From positions 868,001 through 932,000 of the forward strand of contig NZ_JBQHTG010000001.1 in assembly GCF_052065835.1 (NCBI RefSeq): DNA of 64,000 nt, read 5' to 3'. Of the stretch, positions 1 through 7,673 are shown one piece after another (the first letter of the stretch is position 1; every line of letters begins with the position of its first letter). A model generated the notes under the pieces. The model did not search any database. It was not told the origin of the DNA and saw only the letters and a list, made by a program, of their open reading frames with translations. Made by a program: the position numbers and the translations under genes. Origin of the DNA: Laedolimicola sp934402125 (lineage in GTDB: Bacteria > Bacillota > Clostridia > Lachnospirales > Lachnospiraceae).

Positions 1-123
1 GTCTATGGGGAGTTGAGTATCATGTACGAAGGACGACTTCCAGAATAAGTAAAAACATAGTCTAAGACAGGCGGCCAGCCGCCTGCTCTTGACATGCCTG
101 GCAGTAATTGTTATATATAAAAC

Positions 124-160
124 AAGGGTGAAAAGCCTGATTTGTAAGCTTCTCACCCTT
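124..160 (-). terminator. Rho-independent terminator, distal of three
   Basis: Read on the minus strand, a 13-bp stem (AAGGGTGAGAAGC paired with GCTTTTCACCCTT, one G-U pair) is followed by a T-rich run (GTTTTATATATAA). It is the third terminator met by a transcript leaving licB. Confidence 0.7.
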
Positions 161-217
161 CATTATTATAGAAGAATCTAATTTACAGAGATTTTCTCAT
201 AGTCTCGCATAAAAATA

Positions 218-243
218 CCGCCAGCCGGTTAATAGGCTGACGG
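218..243 (-). terminator. Rho-independent terminator, middle of three
   Basis: On the minus strand the stem CCGTCAGCC/GGCTGGCGG (one T-G wobble) is followed by TATTTTT. It lies between two other terminators of the same orientation, behind the licB stop codon. Confidence 0.75.
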
Positions 244-330
244 AAAAAAAATTATTATTTTTCATTGTTCTCTTGACAGGTAGCACACCATATCAGGTGG
301 TTTATTTTATTGCTGATACAACAAAAAACG

Positions 331-366
331 GAGGCCATCCCCCGCCTCTCCCAGGTCCATGGCCTC
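331..366 (-). terminator. Rho-independent terminator directly after licB
   Basis: On the minus strand the exact 8-bp inverted repeat GAGGCCAT/ATGGCCTC, with GC-rich loop sequence, is followed by CGTTTTTTG. It begins 16 bases past the licB stop codon and is the natural 3' end of the long polysaccharide/phosphocholine operon. Confidence 0.75.
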
Positions 367-381
367 TGTCCACTATCCACT

Positions 382-1326
382 CTATCTATTTTTCCCAAAC
401 AATTCCCTAAAATCCGCCGCTGCCAAGATTCCACACATAATAACAATGATTGCGCAAGTAATAGTAACCGGCGTCAATACGCTGGTATCTCTTAACAAAA
501 CTACCGTAAACACAATCGCCCACGCTGAATAAGATACATTGAGCGCCATTGCCTTCGATGCTCCAATTGTAGCAATCGCTTTATAATAAAATAAATAAGA
601 AATCGTTGCAAACAATGCCGCAAATGCAATTGTCGGCAGTAGCCAGCCTGTGTGGGTTGTGAATAACGCAACTGTAAATCTCCAGCCTTTTAGGAACGGT
701 AAAATTATGATTCCGTAGGTTAAGCCTGATGTTGTCTGGCGAATTTGCAGAGCGTATTCATCTTTCACTTCCGGTTCCTGCATACATTTGGCGAGAATAA
801 CCGCTTCAATGCCCCAGCCAAACGCACACATCAATGCTCCCAGAACTCCGAGCATAAAATTAGACATATCCAATTCCGGCGAGTAACTTAATCCGTAAAC
901 GCCCGCTAATGTAAGTAATAACAGCACCCACCGATACCATTGCATTTTTTCCTTCAGGAAAATATATGCAAGGACAGCCCCAATGGCCGGGAATATGGCG
1001 CTGGCTACTGCGCCGATGGAGGCTCCCATGTAATTAACAGCCATCACATATCCTGTCATTCCTATGGGGCCACCAATAACTGCAGCAAGTACAACAAATT
1101 TTCCGCTTTTGGTTTTAAAAGCTTTCCATACATTTTTAAGATTGCCTCTAGCTCCATTGTATAGCGTGGCCCATATCGCGGAACAAGTGTCATGTAAAAA
1201 TGTACTTACAAACGGTGCCAGAAACACCGCCTGTTCCGTTGAAACAAATGGCGTCATTGCCAATGCTACGCCAAGAATAATCGTCTCCAATGCCCAGGTT
1301 ACTCCTGCTAAAATTCCGTAAATCAT
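382..1326 (-). CDS. licB: LicB-like choline permease (DMT/EamA superfamily)
   Basis: This is a 314-residue integral membrane protein with about ten hydrophobic segments arranged as two EamA-type repeats, the usual size and topology of the drug/metabolite transporter superfamily. Conserved-looking stretches such as GGPIGMTGYVMAVNY and the second-half YYKAIATIGASKAMALN fit the LicB branch. LicB proteins in Haemophilus and pneumococcus import choline for phosphocholine decoration. The gene is the last of the cluster and follows licA by 21 bases, so it is probably co-transcribed with licC and licA. The choline assignment rests mainly on this context, since DMT proteins carry many substrates. The start is preceded by AGAGGA at a usable distance. 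Confidence 0.8.
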   Translation of the reverse strand: MIYGILAGVTWALETIILGVALAMTPFVSTEQAVFLAPFVSTFLHDTCSAIWATLYNGARGNLKNVWKAFKTKSGKFVVLAAVIGGPIGMTGYVMAVNYMGASIGAVASAIFPAIGAVLAYIFLKEKMQWYRWVLLLLTLAGVYGLSYSPELDMSNFMLGVLGALMCAFGWGIEAVILAKCMQEPEVKDEYALQIRQTTSGLTYGIIILPFLKGWRFTVALFTTHTGWLLPTIAFAALFATISYLFYYKAIATIGASKAMALNVSYSAWAIVFTVVLLRDTSVLTPVTITCAIIVIMCGILAAADFRELFGKNR

Positions 1327-1347
1327 ATAATTTTATCCTCTTCTCTT

Positions 1348-2247
1348 TTAAATACTTTTAAATTCCTCTATGTTACTCTTTAATCTTGCGTAACGTTCCG
1401 CAGCCCAATCTTCCATGGGCTGACCATCAAATGGTACTCTTGTTTTTGCCCAAAGTGTCCAGAGATAATCTACATATATTTTATTGGCCAGAAAATGCTG
1501 CCAATCCAGACTTGTCGGTTCCTTCTCCAAATATCTGGCAAGTAACAGCCTATCTTCCTGTTCTCCATACTCTGCTTCGATTGACACATCTGCCAAATCC
1601 CAAAATCCATCATTCATGCCTGCGTATTCCCAGTCAATCAGATACATTCTTTTCCTGCTGTCTTCCACCCAGTTTTCACATAAGGCATCATTATGGCAGG
1701 GAACTTTCTGTATCGCACGCTTGTCATCAACGTTCTTTTTTACGCTCATTACTGTTGATTTTACTTCTTGATAATCATCATACATCATTACCTGATTATC
1801 ATAAATAATTTTTTCATATCCCGCTGCCATATCAAATACTTCAAATGGAACTCCCGTGTCTGCTCCGCATTGATGCAGTTTTTGAAAAATAGCCGCCATC
1901 TGCTCTATATGTCTTTCCTCTTTCAGTGTTTCCGCAGACATCGTAACAGCTCCATCTATATATTCCGTCACCTTTGAACCGTCTTGTCCGAAATATAAAC
2001 ATTTTGCGTCTATTCCCAGCCTGCAGGCCAATTCCGTGCTCACTCTTTCATCCGCACGAACAATCAATTCTTCTGTCCCCTCTCCAGGGATTCTAACCAC
2101 ATATTCACTTCCATCATAGAGTTTCACATGATATGTATGATTTGTGAGACCACCCATCCTTTCTATGGTCTCATAAGATTTTCCCAATACTTCTTTACAC
2201 AAGGCTGCTACCTTTGTCAAATCATTTTGTACTATTTCCTTTGCCAT
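1348..2247 (-). CDS. licA: LicA-like choline kinase
   Basis: This is a 299-residue protein of the choline/ethanolamine kinase family with an aminoglycoside-phosphotransferase fold. The nucleotide-binding N lobe has GLTNHTYHV and YVVRIPGEGTEELI. The catalytic loop is CHNDALCENW (Brenner motif HxDxxxxN) around residue 185, followed by the metal-binding IDWEYAGMND. LicA makes phosphocholine from choline and ATP in the cytoplasm. The start ATG is preceded by AGGAGAG. One base separates it from the stop of licC upstream, so translation is probably coupled. A second kinase domain sits in the fusion protein two genes upstream, so the two may differ in substrate or expression. Confidence 0.85.
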   Translation of the reverse strand: MAKEIVQNDLTKVAALCKEVLGKSYETIERMGGLTNHTYHVKLYDGSEYVVRIPGEGTEELIVRADERVSTELACRLGIDAKCLYFGQDGSKVTEYIDGAVTMSAETLKEERHIEQMAAIFQKLHQCGADTGVPFEVFDMAAGYEKIIYDNQVMMYDDYQEVKSTVMSVKKNVDDKRAIQKVPCHNDALCENWVEDSRKRMYLIDWEYAGMNDGFWDLADVSIEAEYGEQEDRLLLARYLEKEPTSLDWQHFLANKIYVDYLWTLWAKTRVPFDGQPMEDWAAERYARLKSNIEEFKSI

Positions 2248-2248
2248 C

Positions 2249-3121
2249 TTACACTCTCCTTATCTTCTGAGTTTCATAATTATATTCAAAGTGTTGCTCC
2301 AACACCTGAAATCTACAGCCAACTGCCTCATTACTATCATCTTTTACCGCCTGTACTTCCCTTATATCTTTCTCTTTGCACTCCAATTCTTTGGATATAC
2401 TTTTCAAAATATGGGATCTTGTATTTTCAACATAACTCGTATCAAATTCACGCAATTCATCCAATGTATCAAACTCAAAAATATAATTTTCGGTATATTT
2501 CCGTATTTTCATTTTCAACTTATCCAGATGTTCCATAAAAATACTTTCCCACAAAAGTTCCCTCGTACCCGGCAGGTCATAGATATTCTCCAGTATTTCT
2601 ATGAATTTCCTGCTAAACTCCTCACTCCAAAAGGTATGTCCCAACATATACCATGCATTTTCCCCTCCGATAGTGACGTTGCTTATATATCCATCTTTAT
2701 CTTCTTCCATACACCATTCTTTTGTCTGACCTTGGGAAAAGACTGCTGCATAATATGCATCATCTACTGACGTCTCAAATGGATTTTCCATAAAATAATT
2801 ATCTGAGGAACACACATAAGAATTTTTCAGATATTCTTTTACCGCATAGATACTGGAATTATTATTTCTTACTAGATACTCTTTATTTTCCACCAATATC
2901 ACGCCGTACTTTTCTTCTAAATATTCGAATTGCTCTTTTTTGTATCCAACAACCAATATAATTTCTTTTATTCCAGCCTCTTTTAACTGACGTATCTGCC
3001 GCTCTATTAATATTTCACCCCGCACTTCAATCAGTGCTTTGGGTCTTTCATACGACAACGGCGCAAATCTGCTGGACGTCCCTGCCGCCATAATGATTGC
3101 GTTATCTACCTTATATCTCAT
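2249..3121 (-). CDS. licC: LicC-like CTP:phosphocholine cytidylyltransferase
   Basis: This is a 290-residue nucleotidyltransferase. The N-terminal signature is AIIMAAGTSSRFAPLSYERPKAL, given here only as its key parts: the glycine/serine-rich AAGTSSR and the downstream ERPKALIEV that hold the nucleotide phosphates. RNNNSSIY and SSDNYF correspond to the acceptor and metal positions of LicC proteins. The family makes CDP-choline for transfer by LicD. The protein is longer than a typical LicC of about 230 residues, with an extra acidic C-terminal tail from about residue 235. The gene overlaps the end of the upstream fusion gene by 11 bases. Confidence 0.82.
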   Translation of the reverse strand: MRYKVDNAIIMAAGTSSRFAPLSYERPKALIEVRGEILIERQIRQLKEAGIKEIILVVGYKKEQFEYLEEKYGVILVENKEYLVRNNNSSIYAVKEYLKNSYVCSSDNYFMENPFETSVDDAYYAAVFSQGQTKEWCMEEDKDGYISNVTIGGENAWYMLGHTFWSEEFSRKFIEILENIYDLPGTRELLWESIFMEHLDKLKMKIRKYTENYIFEFDTLDELREFDTSYVENTRSHILKSISKELECKEKDIREVQAVKDDSNEAVGCRFQVLEQHFEYNYETQKIRRV

Positions 3122-4886
3122 ACCTTATTCCCTCTTTCTCCATTTCTTCCCGCACAATTTTAAAATAATCTTTTGCGTATCGATATTGTCGCAGCGAATA
3201 TTCACCAAATTCTACTCCTAAATTTCTTTTGTATTCACACCAGTTGCTCCACAAAAGGCCGCACGCAGCAATATAGCAGTAAATTTTAATTCTTATTTCT
3301 TTTCTGCATCCTTCTGAAAAATAGATATTTATCAGTCTGTCTATTTGCCGCTTATTATACAAAGCGTAAATGCAGAACATCGCAATATCCACATGCGGAT
3401 CCTGCATTCCCGCATATTCCCAGTCAATTAATCGAAGTTCTTCCTTTCCGTCTTTTTCCGCAAAAAGGAAATTATCCGGAACAGCGTCGATATGAGTCAA
3501 GACCTTTTCTCCGGCATATTTTTCGATATATCGTTTTAATGAAAATACATGCTCTTTGGTTTTCTGGTAATCTCTGTATACAGATGGCGTCCCCTCCCAA
3601 AGCTGCTCATAAAATTCAATCTGACCAAAGATATCAAACTCATGCCCCACTTTTAATTTCATCTCATGAAAAGCCCGGAGCTTTTTCATGCATTTCTTTA
3701 GATCACTTACATCCAATGGATTGCAAACTCTCGCATTTTCCAGGAATTCCGTAATCTTATACCCATTGTCCGGATTCAGGTAATCGATATCATCGCAAAT
3801 ATGCTTGTCTCCAATTGTGTGATATACTGCCGCTTCCTGCCTTCTATTGATCAAACGATCGGTGCCTTCTCCCGGAATTCGCATGATATATTTCTTATTT
3901 TTGCAACTAAAAAGGAATGACCGGTTTGTCATTCCCTTCTTCAAAACTGTAATATCTGTGATTTCCTCTGCTCTGGCCTCCAATGCCTTGCATATCACCT
4001 GTATGGCGTCCGTTTTCAATTGATTTGAATCGCTGTCCAATTCACGCAGCTGCTCATATGTATTTATCTCTACCACATCGGATGCGTGAACCACACGGGC
4101 CGACACGAGCATACGCCCCTTCCGGTATAATGCTTCTTCCCAAAATGAATTATCATATTTCCTGTTCTGGCTTAATTCCTGCAATTTTTCCCGGACACTT
4201 CCGGCCTCTTCTTCCAAAAGATAACTGATACCAATCATCGCATTTCCACCTACAGATTCCTGCACCGATACTAGCTCCATCTTCCGATTGACCCGCACAG
4301 AGCTTTCATTATCAACCAGATCGCTGACCATATACCAGGAATACAGCTCATGTTTACGATAAGGGTTTCTGTCGCACCAGATATCACAGGGAATGATATA
4401 GGAATTAGAAATGTATTCACGGGCCAGGTTCAAAGAATGCAGGTTATTTTTTGTGGCGTATTCTTCATTAACAATCAACTCAACTCCGTATTCATCTATC
4501 AGATATTCATATTGTTCTTTCATGAAACCGACTACGATATAGATCTTATGAATTCCTACTTCATGGAGCTGCTTTATTGTTCTTTCAATCAAGGTTTCTC
4601 CATTTACCTCCAAAAGGCCTTTCGGTGTCTCTGTGTTGATGGGAACCATGCGCATACCAAAACCTGCAGCCAGAATAATCGCATTCTTTGGTTTTTTCGC
4701 ATCAAACTCTTTCCTCGCTTTTTCAGTCAGTCTGATTTGATCGTCTATATATCCTGCTCTTTCCAACTCCTTGAGCGAACGATTTACAATTCCTAATGAA
4801 TGACCGGATAATTCCGCCAAAATTCGCTGGTTTATAAATGGTTCTAAATACAATGTGTTTAAGATATCTCCTTCTTGTTTGTTCAT
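3111..4886 (-). CDS. Winged helix - LicC-like cytidylyltransferase - choline kinase fusion protein
   Basis: This is a 591-residue three-part protein. Residues 1-60 resemble a winged-helix DNA-binding domain (INQRILAELSGHSLGIVNRSLKELERAGYID, quoted in two parts: a recognition helix SLGIVNRSLKELE and a wing AGYID). Residues 65-275 are a nucleotidyltransferase (AIILAAGFGMRMVPIN, TPKGLLEV, NNLHSLN). Residues 290-590 are a choline-kinase domain (LTHIDAVPDNF as HxDxxxxN, then LIDWEYAGMQDPH). It could convert choline to CDP-choline alone, while the winged helix may report state or regulate the lic genes. The start chosen is an ATG behind AAGGAG; an earlier GTG at 4916 lacks such a site. It precedes licC, licA and licB and has its own promoter. 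Confidence 0.82.
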   Translation of the reverse strand: MNKQEGDILNTLYLEPFINQRILAELSGHSLGIVNRSLKELERAGYIDDQIRLTEKARKEFDAKKPKNAIILAAGFGMRMVPINTETPKGLLEVNGETLIERTIKQLHEVGIHKIYIVVGFMKEQYEYLIDEYGVELIVNEEYATKNNLHSLNLAREYISNSYIIPCDIWCDRNPYRKHELYSWYMVSDLVDNESSVRVNRKMELVSVQESVGGNAMIGISYLLEEEAGSVREKLQELSQNRKYDNSFWEEALYRKGRMLVSARVVHASDVVEINTYEQLRELDSDSNQLKTDAIQVICKALEARAEEITDITVLKKGMTNRSFLFSCKNKKYIMRIPGEGTDRLINRRQEAAVYHTIGDKHICDDIDYLNPDNGYKITEFLENARVCNPLDVSDLKKCMKKLRAFHEMKLKVGHEFDIFGQIEFYEQLWEGTPSVYRDYQKTKEHVFSLKRYIEKYAGEKVLTHIDAVPDNFLFAEKDGKEELRLIDWEYAGMQDPHVDIAMFCIYALYNKRQIDRLINIYFSEGCRKEIRIKIYCYIAACGLLWSNWCEYKRNLGVEFGEYSLRQYRYAKDYFKIVREEMEKEGIRYEI

Positions 4887-4917
4887 GTACATACTCCTTT
4901 TTGTTTTTCTGAACACA

Positions 4918-4946
4918 AGTATAAAAAATAACTACTTGAATATGAA
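4918..4946 (-). promoter_or_regulatory. Sigma-A-type promoter of the phosphocholine module
   Basis: On the minus strand, TTCATA (-35) and TATACT (-10) are 17 bases apart, with the -10 about 30 bases upstream of the fusion-gene start codon. The -35 lies inside the hairpin at 4931-4960, so promoter use and hairpin or repressor binding would interfere with each other. Confidence 0.55.
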
Positions 4947-4960
4947 AATACTCAAGTAGT
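4931..4960 (-). terminator. Hairpin between licD and the phosphocholine module: terminator or operator
   Basis: On the minus strand ACTACTTGAGTAT pairs with ATATTCAAGTAGT (13 bp, one G-T wobble) around the loop TTTC and is followed by TATTTTTTAT, a good intrinsic terminator. The outer 9 bp are a perfect inverted repeat that overlaps the -35 of the module promoter, so it could also be an operator for the winged-helix domain encoded just downstream. Confidence 0.65.
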
Positions 4961-5004
4961 ATTCTTTATCTCCTATATAAATGCTCATTCATAAATAACT
5001 ATTC

Positions 5005-5811
5005 TCATAGCTCTACCTTAATAGGCAGATGCGTATGCCGTTTCTCTAACGGAGGCAACTCCATATAATCACTACCATATTGTGTAGCTAAATATGCAGT
5101 CACATTATTGGGAACATACATCTCTATACCTTCGAACTTTATTTTTTTGAAAGGAAAATACGTTTCTCTTTTCATTATAGCTGCCGCTGAACTTTCATCA
5201 TATTGAGCAATATAACCTAAATCTTCATTAGGATTGATGGATAATTTTTGTATCACTCTCAGTAACAATTTATTTGAGAACAAACTTCCTGGCGCAGATA
5301 AAATACGATTTATAATATATTTGGGCCTAGAATAACTACTTTTAAAAGCTTGCGGACAGCTTTTTATTTTAAGGCAATGTTTCAAATAATTAATTAACCA
5401 CTTTTTTGTTCGAGTACTTAATAAGTTCGGATTATCCGCATTGTCCAATGGAAACACATCAATATAGACACCATTGTTTTTATATAGACCATCCGCAATA
5501 TTTTCTATAAATAATGTTCCCTTTTTTCTAACTTTGGCAAATGTTAAGAAATAATTAGTTTCATTTTTTTCATATTGAATATCGTACAATCCATTTTCTT
5601 GTTCCATAAGGTTAATAAATCTATTATAATCTCGTCGCGGTATTGCAATATCGACATCATCATCCCATGGAATAAATCCTCCGTGCCTAAATGCGCCCAA
5701 AGCTGTTCCATACACTAAACAATATTCTATATTATTTTTTTCACAAAACTCTGTAACATAAATTAGAATTTCTAACAAAACATTGTGTAATGCATCTATA
5801 TAGTTTTTCAA
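5005..5811 (-). CDS. licD: LicD family phosphotransferase
   Basis: This is a 268-residue LicD-family protein with the family's nucleotidyltransferase-like signature near residues 35-60: YGTALGAFRHGG followed by IPWDDDVDIAIPR, whose aspartates bind metal. LicD proteins move phosphocholine from CDP-choline onto a sugar of a teichoic acid, LPS or capsule repeat. The acceptor here is unknown. The gene lies between the AT-rich polymer genes and the phosphocholine supply module, separated from the latter by a hairpin. It therefore probably belongs to the upstream transcription unit. It is AT-rich like its upstream neighbours. Confidence 0.88.
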   Translation of the reverse strand: MKNYIDALHNVLLEILIYVTEFCEKNNIEYCLVYGTALGAFRHGGFIPWDDDVDIAIPRRDYNRFINLMEQENGLYDIQYEKNETNYFLTFAKVRKKGTLFIENIADGLYKNNGVYIDVFPLDNADNPNLLSTRTKKWLINYLKHCLKIKSCPQAFKSSYSRPKYIINRILSAPGSLFSNKLLLRVIQKLSINPNEDLGYIAQYDESSAAAIMKRETYFPFKKIKFEGIEMYVPNNVTAYLATQYGSDYMELPPLEKRHTHLPIKVEL

Positions 5812-5892
5812 TTTTTCTCCCTTCGCTCATTAGTGCCTTACAAGTGCTTGCAAAATTTTAAAAGCATAATAAACATAACATTTTAGTATCCA

Positions 5893-6951
5893 TTATTTTT
5901 CTATTTCCTTTAAAATGCATAATGTATCTTTTATACCCTCATCAATTGTAAATGCTGCCTTCCATCCTAAATTTTCCAACTTTTTGGTGTTTAAAACTTG
6001 TTTTGCAATAGGTGTTCTATTCTCCAAATCTGACTCACTTGGATTTTCAAATACTACTTCTTTGCCAGCTTGCTCAGCAACTGCTTTCGCCAGTTGTGCA
6101 ATCGTAATTCGGATATTCGGATTTGCTATATTATATGCTTCTCCAGTTTTTCCTTTAATAAGCACCGACAAGATTGCACTGGCACAATCTGCAACATAAT
6201 TATATGAGCGCATCTGGTTGCCTGCACTTTTTAAAACAACATTTTCGTTTTTAAGCACATTCCTAATAAATTGCGCATGTGCTCGACTATCTGTTTCCGT
6301 CATCCCCGGACCATATGTATGACATGGTCTTACAATTACAGTTTCTAATGCGTATTGTTTCGTATAAGATGCACAAAGATTTTCCGCTGCTCTTTTACTA
6401 ATAGGATAGCAAGCGCGAGATAGCATTGTATCCATATATCCTGCATATGATTCCTCAAACGACTCCAATGACAAATCTCCCTGACCGTATATTTCTCCCG
6501 AAGAAATATACAGCATTCTCTTTGCATTACAATTTTTTCCAAGCTTTAAAAGGTTATAAGTTCCAGATATATTTTCCATAATAGTTCCCACAGGATCTCC
6601 GTTAAATGCGGATGGATGTGCATTTCCTGCAGCATGAATTATATAATCAACATTAACTTCAAAACGGATTACATCTCGAGCATCGTATTCCATATATATC
6701 AACTGCGTATCATTCATACAAGAAAATCTTGCTTTCATCTTTAATACATTTCTTCCCGCAATATAAATTGTTATATTAGCATTATATACTTCATTAAAAT
6801 AAAGCAACATATCCACAATAAATGAACCAATTGTTCCTGTTGCTCCTGTAATTAAAATTTTACAGTTTTTTAATTCTTCTATTTCTACAGTATGGCTTAA
6901 AGCAACATTCAAATCTTGTAAATATGTATTACTATCATAAAAACTTCCCAT
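5893..6951 (-). CDS. NAD-dependent epimerase/dehydratase (extended SDR)
   Basis: This is a 352-residue extended short-chain dehydrogenase/reductase. It has the Rossmann loop GATGTIGSF at about residue 35, the active-site pattern SSGEIYG and YPISKRA (YxxxK), and a substrate-domain end with VADCASA. It acts on a nucleotide-activated or phosphorylated sugar in the cytoplasm. It sits directly behind an IspD/TarI-type cytidylyltransferase, so it may reduce or epimerise the sugar or alditol that becomes CDP-linked, analogous in role to TarJ, though TarJ proteins are not of this extended type. The ATG at 6951, behind AAGGG, was preferred to one seven codons earlier that overlaps the upstream gene. 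Confidence 0.75.
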   Translation of the reverse strand: MGSFYDSNTYLQDLNVALSHTVEIEELKNCKILITGATGTIGSFIVDMLLYFNEVYNANITIYIAGRNVLKMKARFSCMNDTQLIYMEYDARDVIRFEVNVDYIIHAAGNAHPSAFNGDPVGTIMENISGTYNLLKLGKNCNAKRMLYISSGEIYGQGDLSLESFEESYAGYMDTMLSRACYPISKRAAENLCASYTKQYALETVIVRPCHTYGPGMTETDSRAHAQFIRNVLKNENVVLKSAGNQMRSYNYVADCASAILSVLIKGKTGEAYNIANPNIRITIAQLAKAVAEQAGKEVVFENPSESDLENRTPIAKQVLNTKKLENLGWKAAFTIDEGIKDTLCILKEIEK

Positions 6952-6956
6952 TTTAA

Positions 6957-7673
6957 TCAACCCTTTAACCAATCTGATCGCCTTGCCATTAGTAAAGCTT
7001 TAAAAATATCAATATCCTCAACTGTTGTTAATTTAATATTTTTTTCAGATCCAATAGAAAAATGTACTTGTTCACCCATTTCTATCATCAACGTGCAAGA
7101 AGCTACTGAATTTGTAATTCCTGCTTTCAGTGCTCTACGATGCAAATCACATATTTCCCCAATATGAAATCCTTGTGGTGTTTGCGTTCTCTTGAGCCTT
7201 TCCCTTGGATAACTGCCAACCGAAACTTCTCCATTTTCTGTTTGCATCATTGCCTCCATACACGGAATAACCGCAATTGCATTACCTTTTTCTCTAGTTA
7301 CTCTTATACAGTCAGAAATAATATCTGCTGAAACCATTGGTCGAATTGCATCATGAATAAGAACAATATCGTTTGAGTCAAAATGTTTTTCCAATTCATA
7401 GACTCCATTACGTATAGAATCTTGACCATTTTTTCCGCCCGATACAATGTATTTGAGTTTTGTTATATTAAACTGATTGGCATATGCCTGTAAAACAGAT
7501 TGCCACCCTTCAATACATACAACTTCTATCGCATCTATTTCCGGATGCTTTTGAAATGCCTCTAATGTGTATATAATAACTGGCCGCTCATTTACTGTCA
7601 AAAACTGTTTTGGAATACTTTGCCCCATTCTATTGCCTGAACCCCCTGCAATAATTAACGCTACATTAGACAT
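6957..7673 (-). CDS. IspD/TarI family cytidylyltransferase
   Basis: This is a 238-residue protein with the CTP-binding signature IIAGGSGNRMG and PKQF at the N terminus, HDAIRPMVS in the middle and the C-terminal KLTTVEDIDIF typical of IspD and TarI. IspD makes CDP-methylerythritol and TarI makes CDP-ribitol. The setting beside a CDP-alditol phosphotransferase, an SDR and LicD favours activation of an alditol phosphate for the polymer rather than isoprenoid synthesis. It overlaps nothing and leaves five bases before the SDR start. The exact substrate cannot be read from the sequence. Confidence 0.78.
   Translation of the reverse strand: MSNVALIIAGGSGNRMGQSIPKQFLTVNERPVIIYTLEAFQKHPEIDAIEVVCIEGWQSVLQAYANQFNITKLKYIVSGGKNGQDSIRNGVYELEKHFDSNDIVLIHDAIRPMVSADIISDCIRVTREKGNAIAVIPCMEAMMQTENGEVSVGSYPRERLKRTQTPQGFHIGEICDLHRRALKAGITNSVASCTLMIEMGEQVHFSIGSEKNIKLTTVEDIDIFKALLMARRSDWLKG

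Larger units (their letters stand above)
1..381. other. Intergenic stretch downstream of the surface-polymer cluster
   Basis: No gene is supported here. The stretch holds three hairpins with terminator character in minus-strand orientation (listed separately) and a GC-rich hairpin at 68-85 (CAGGCGG, loop CCAG, CCGCCTG) that extends by AAGA/TCTT with one bulged base and has no clear T run. An open frame from base 1 to a TAA at 46-48 on the plus strand is too short to identify. Confidence 0.6.

Noticed and set aside
1..48. Open frame on the plus strand ending at TAA (VYGELSIMYEGRLPE)
   Set aside because: Fifteen codons at the window edge are too few to name or even to show coding; the 3' end of a plus-strand gene remains possible.
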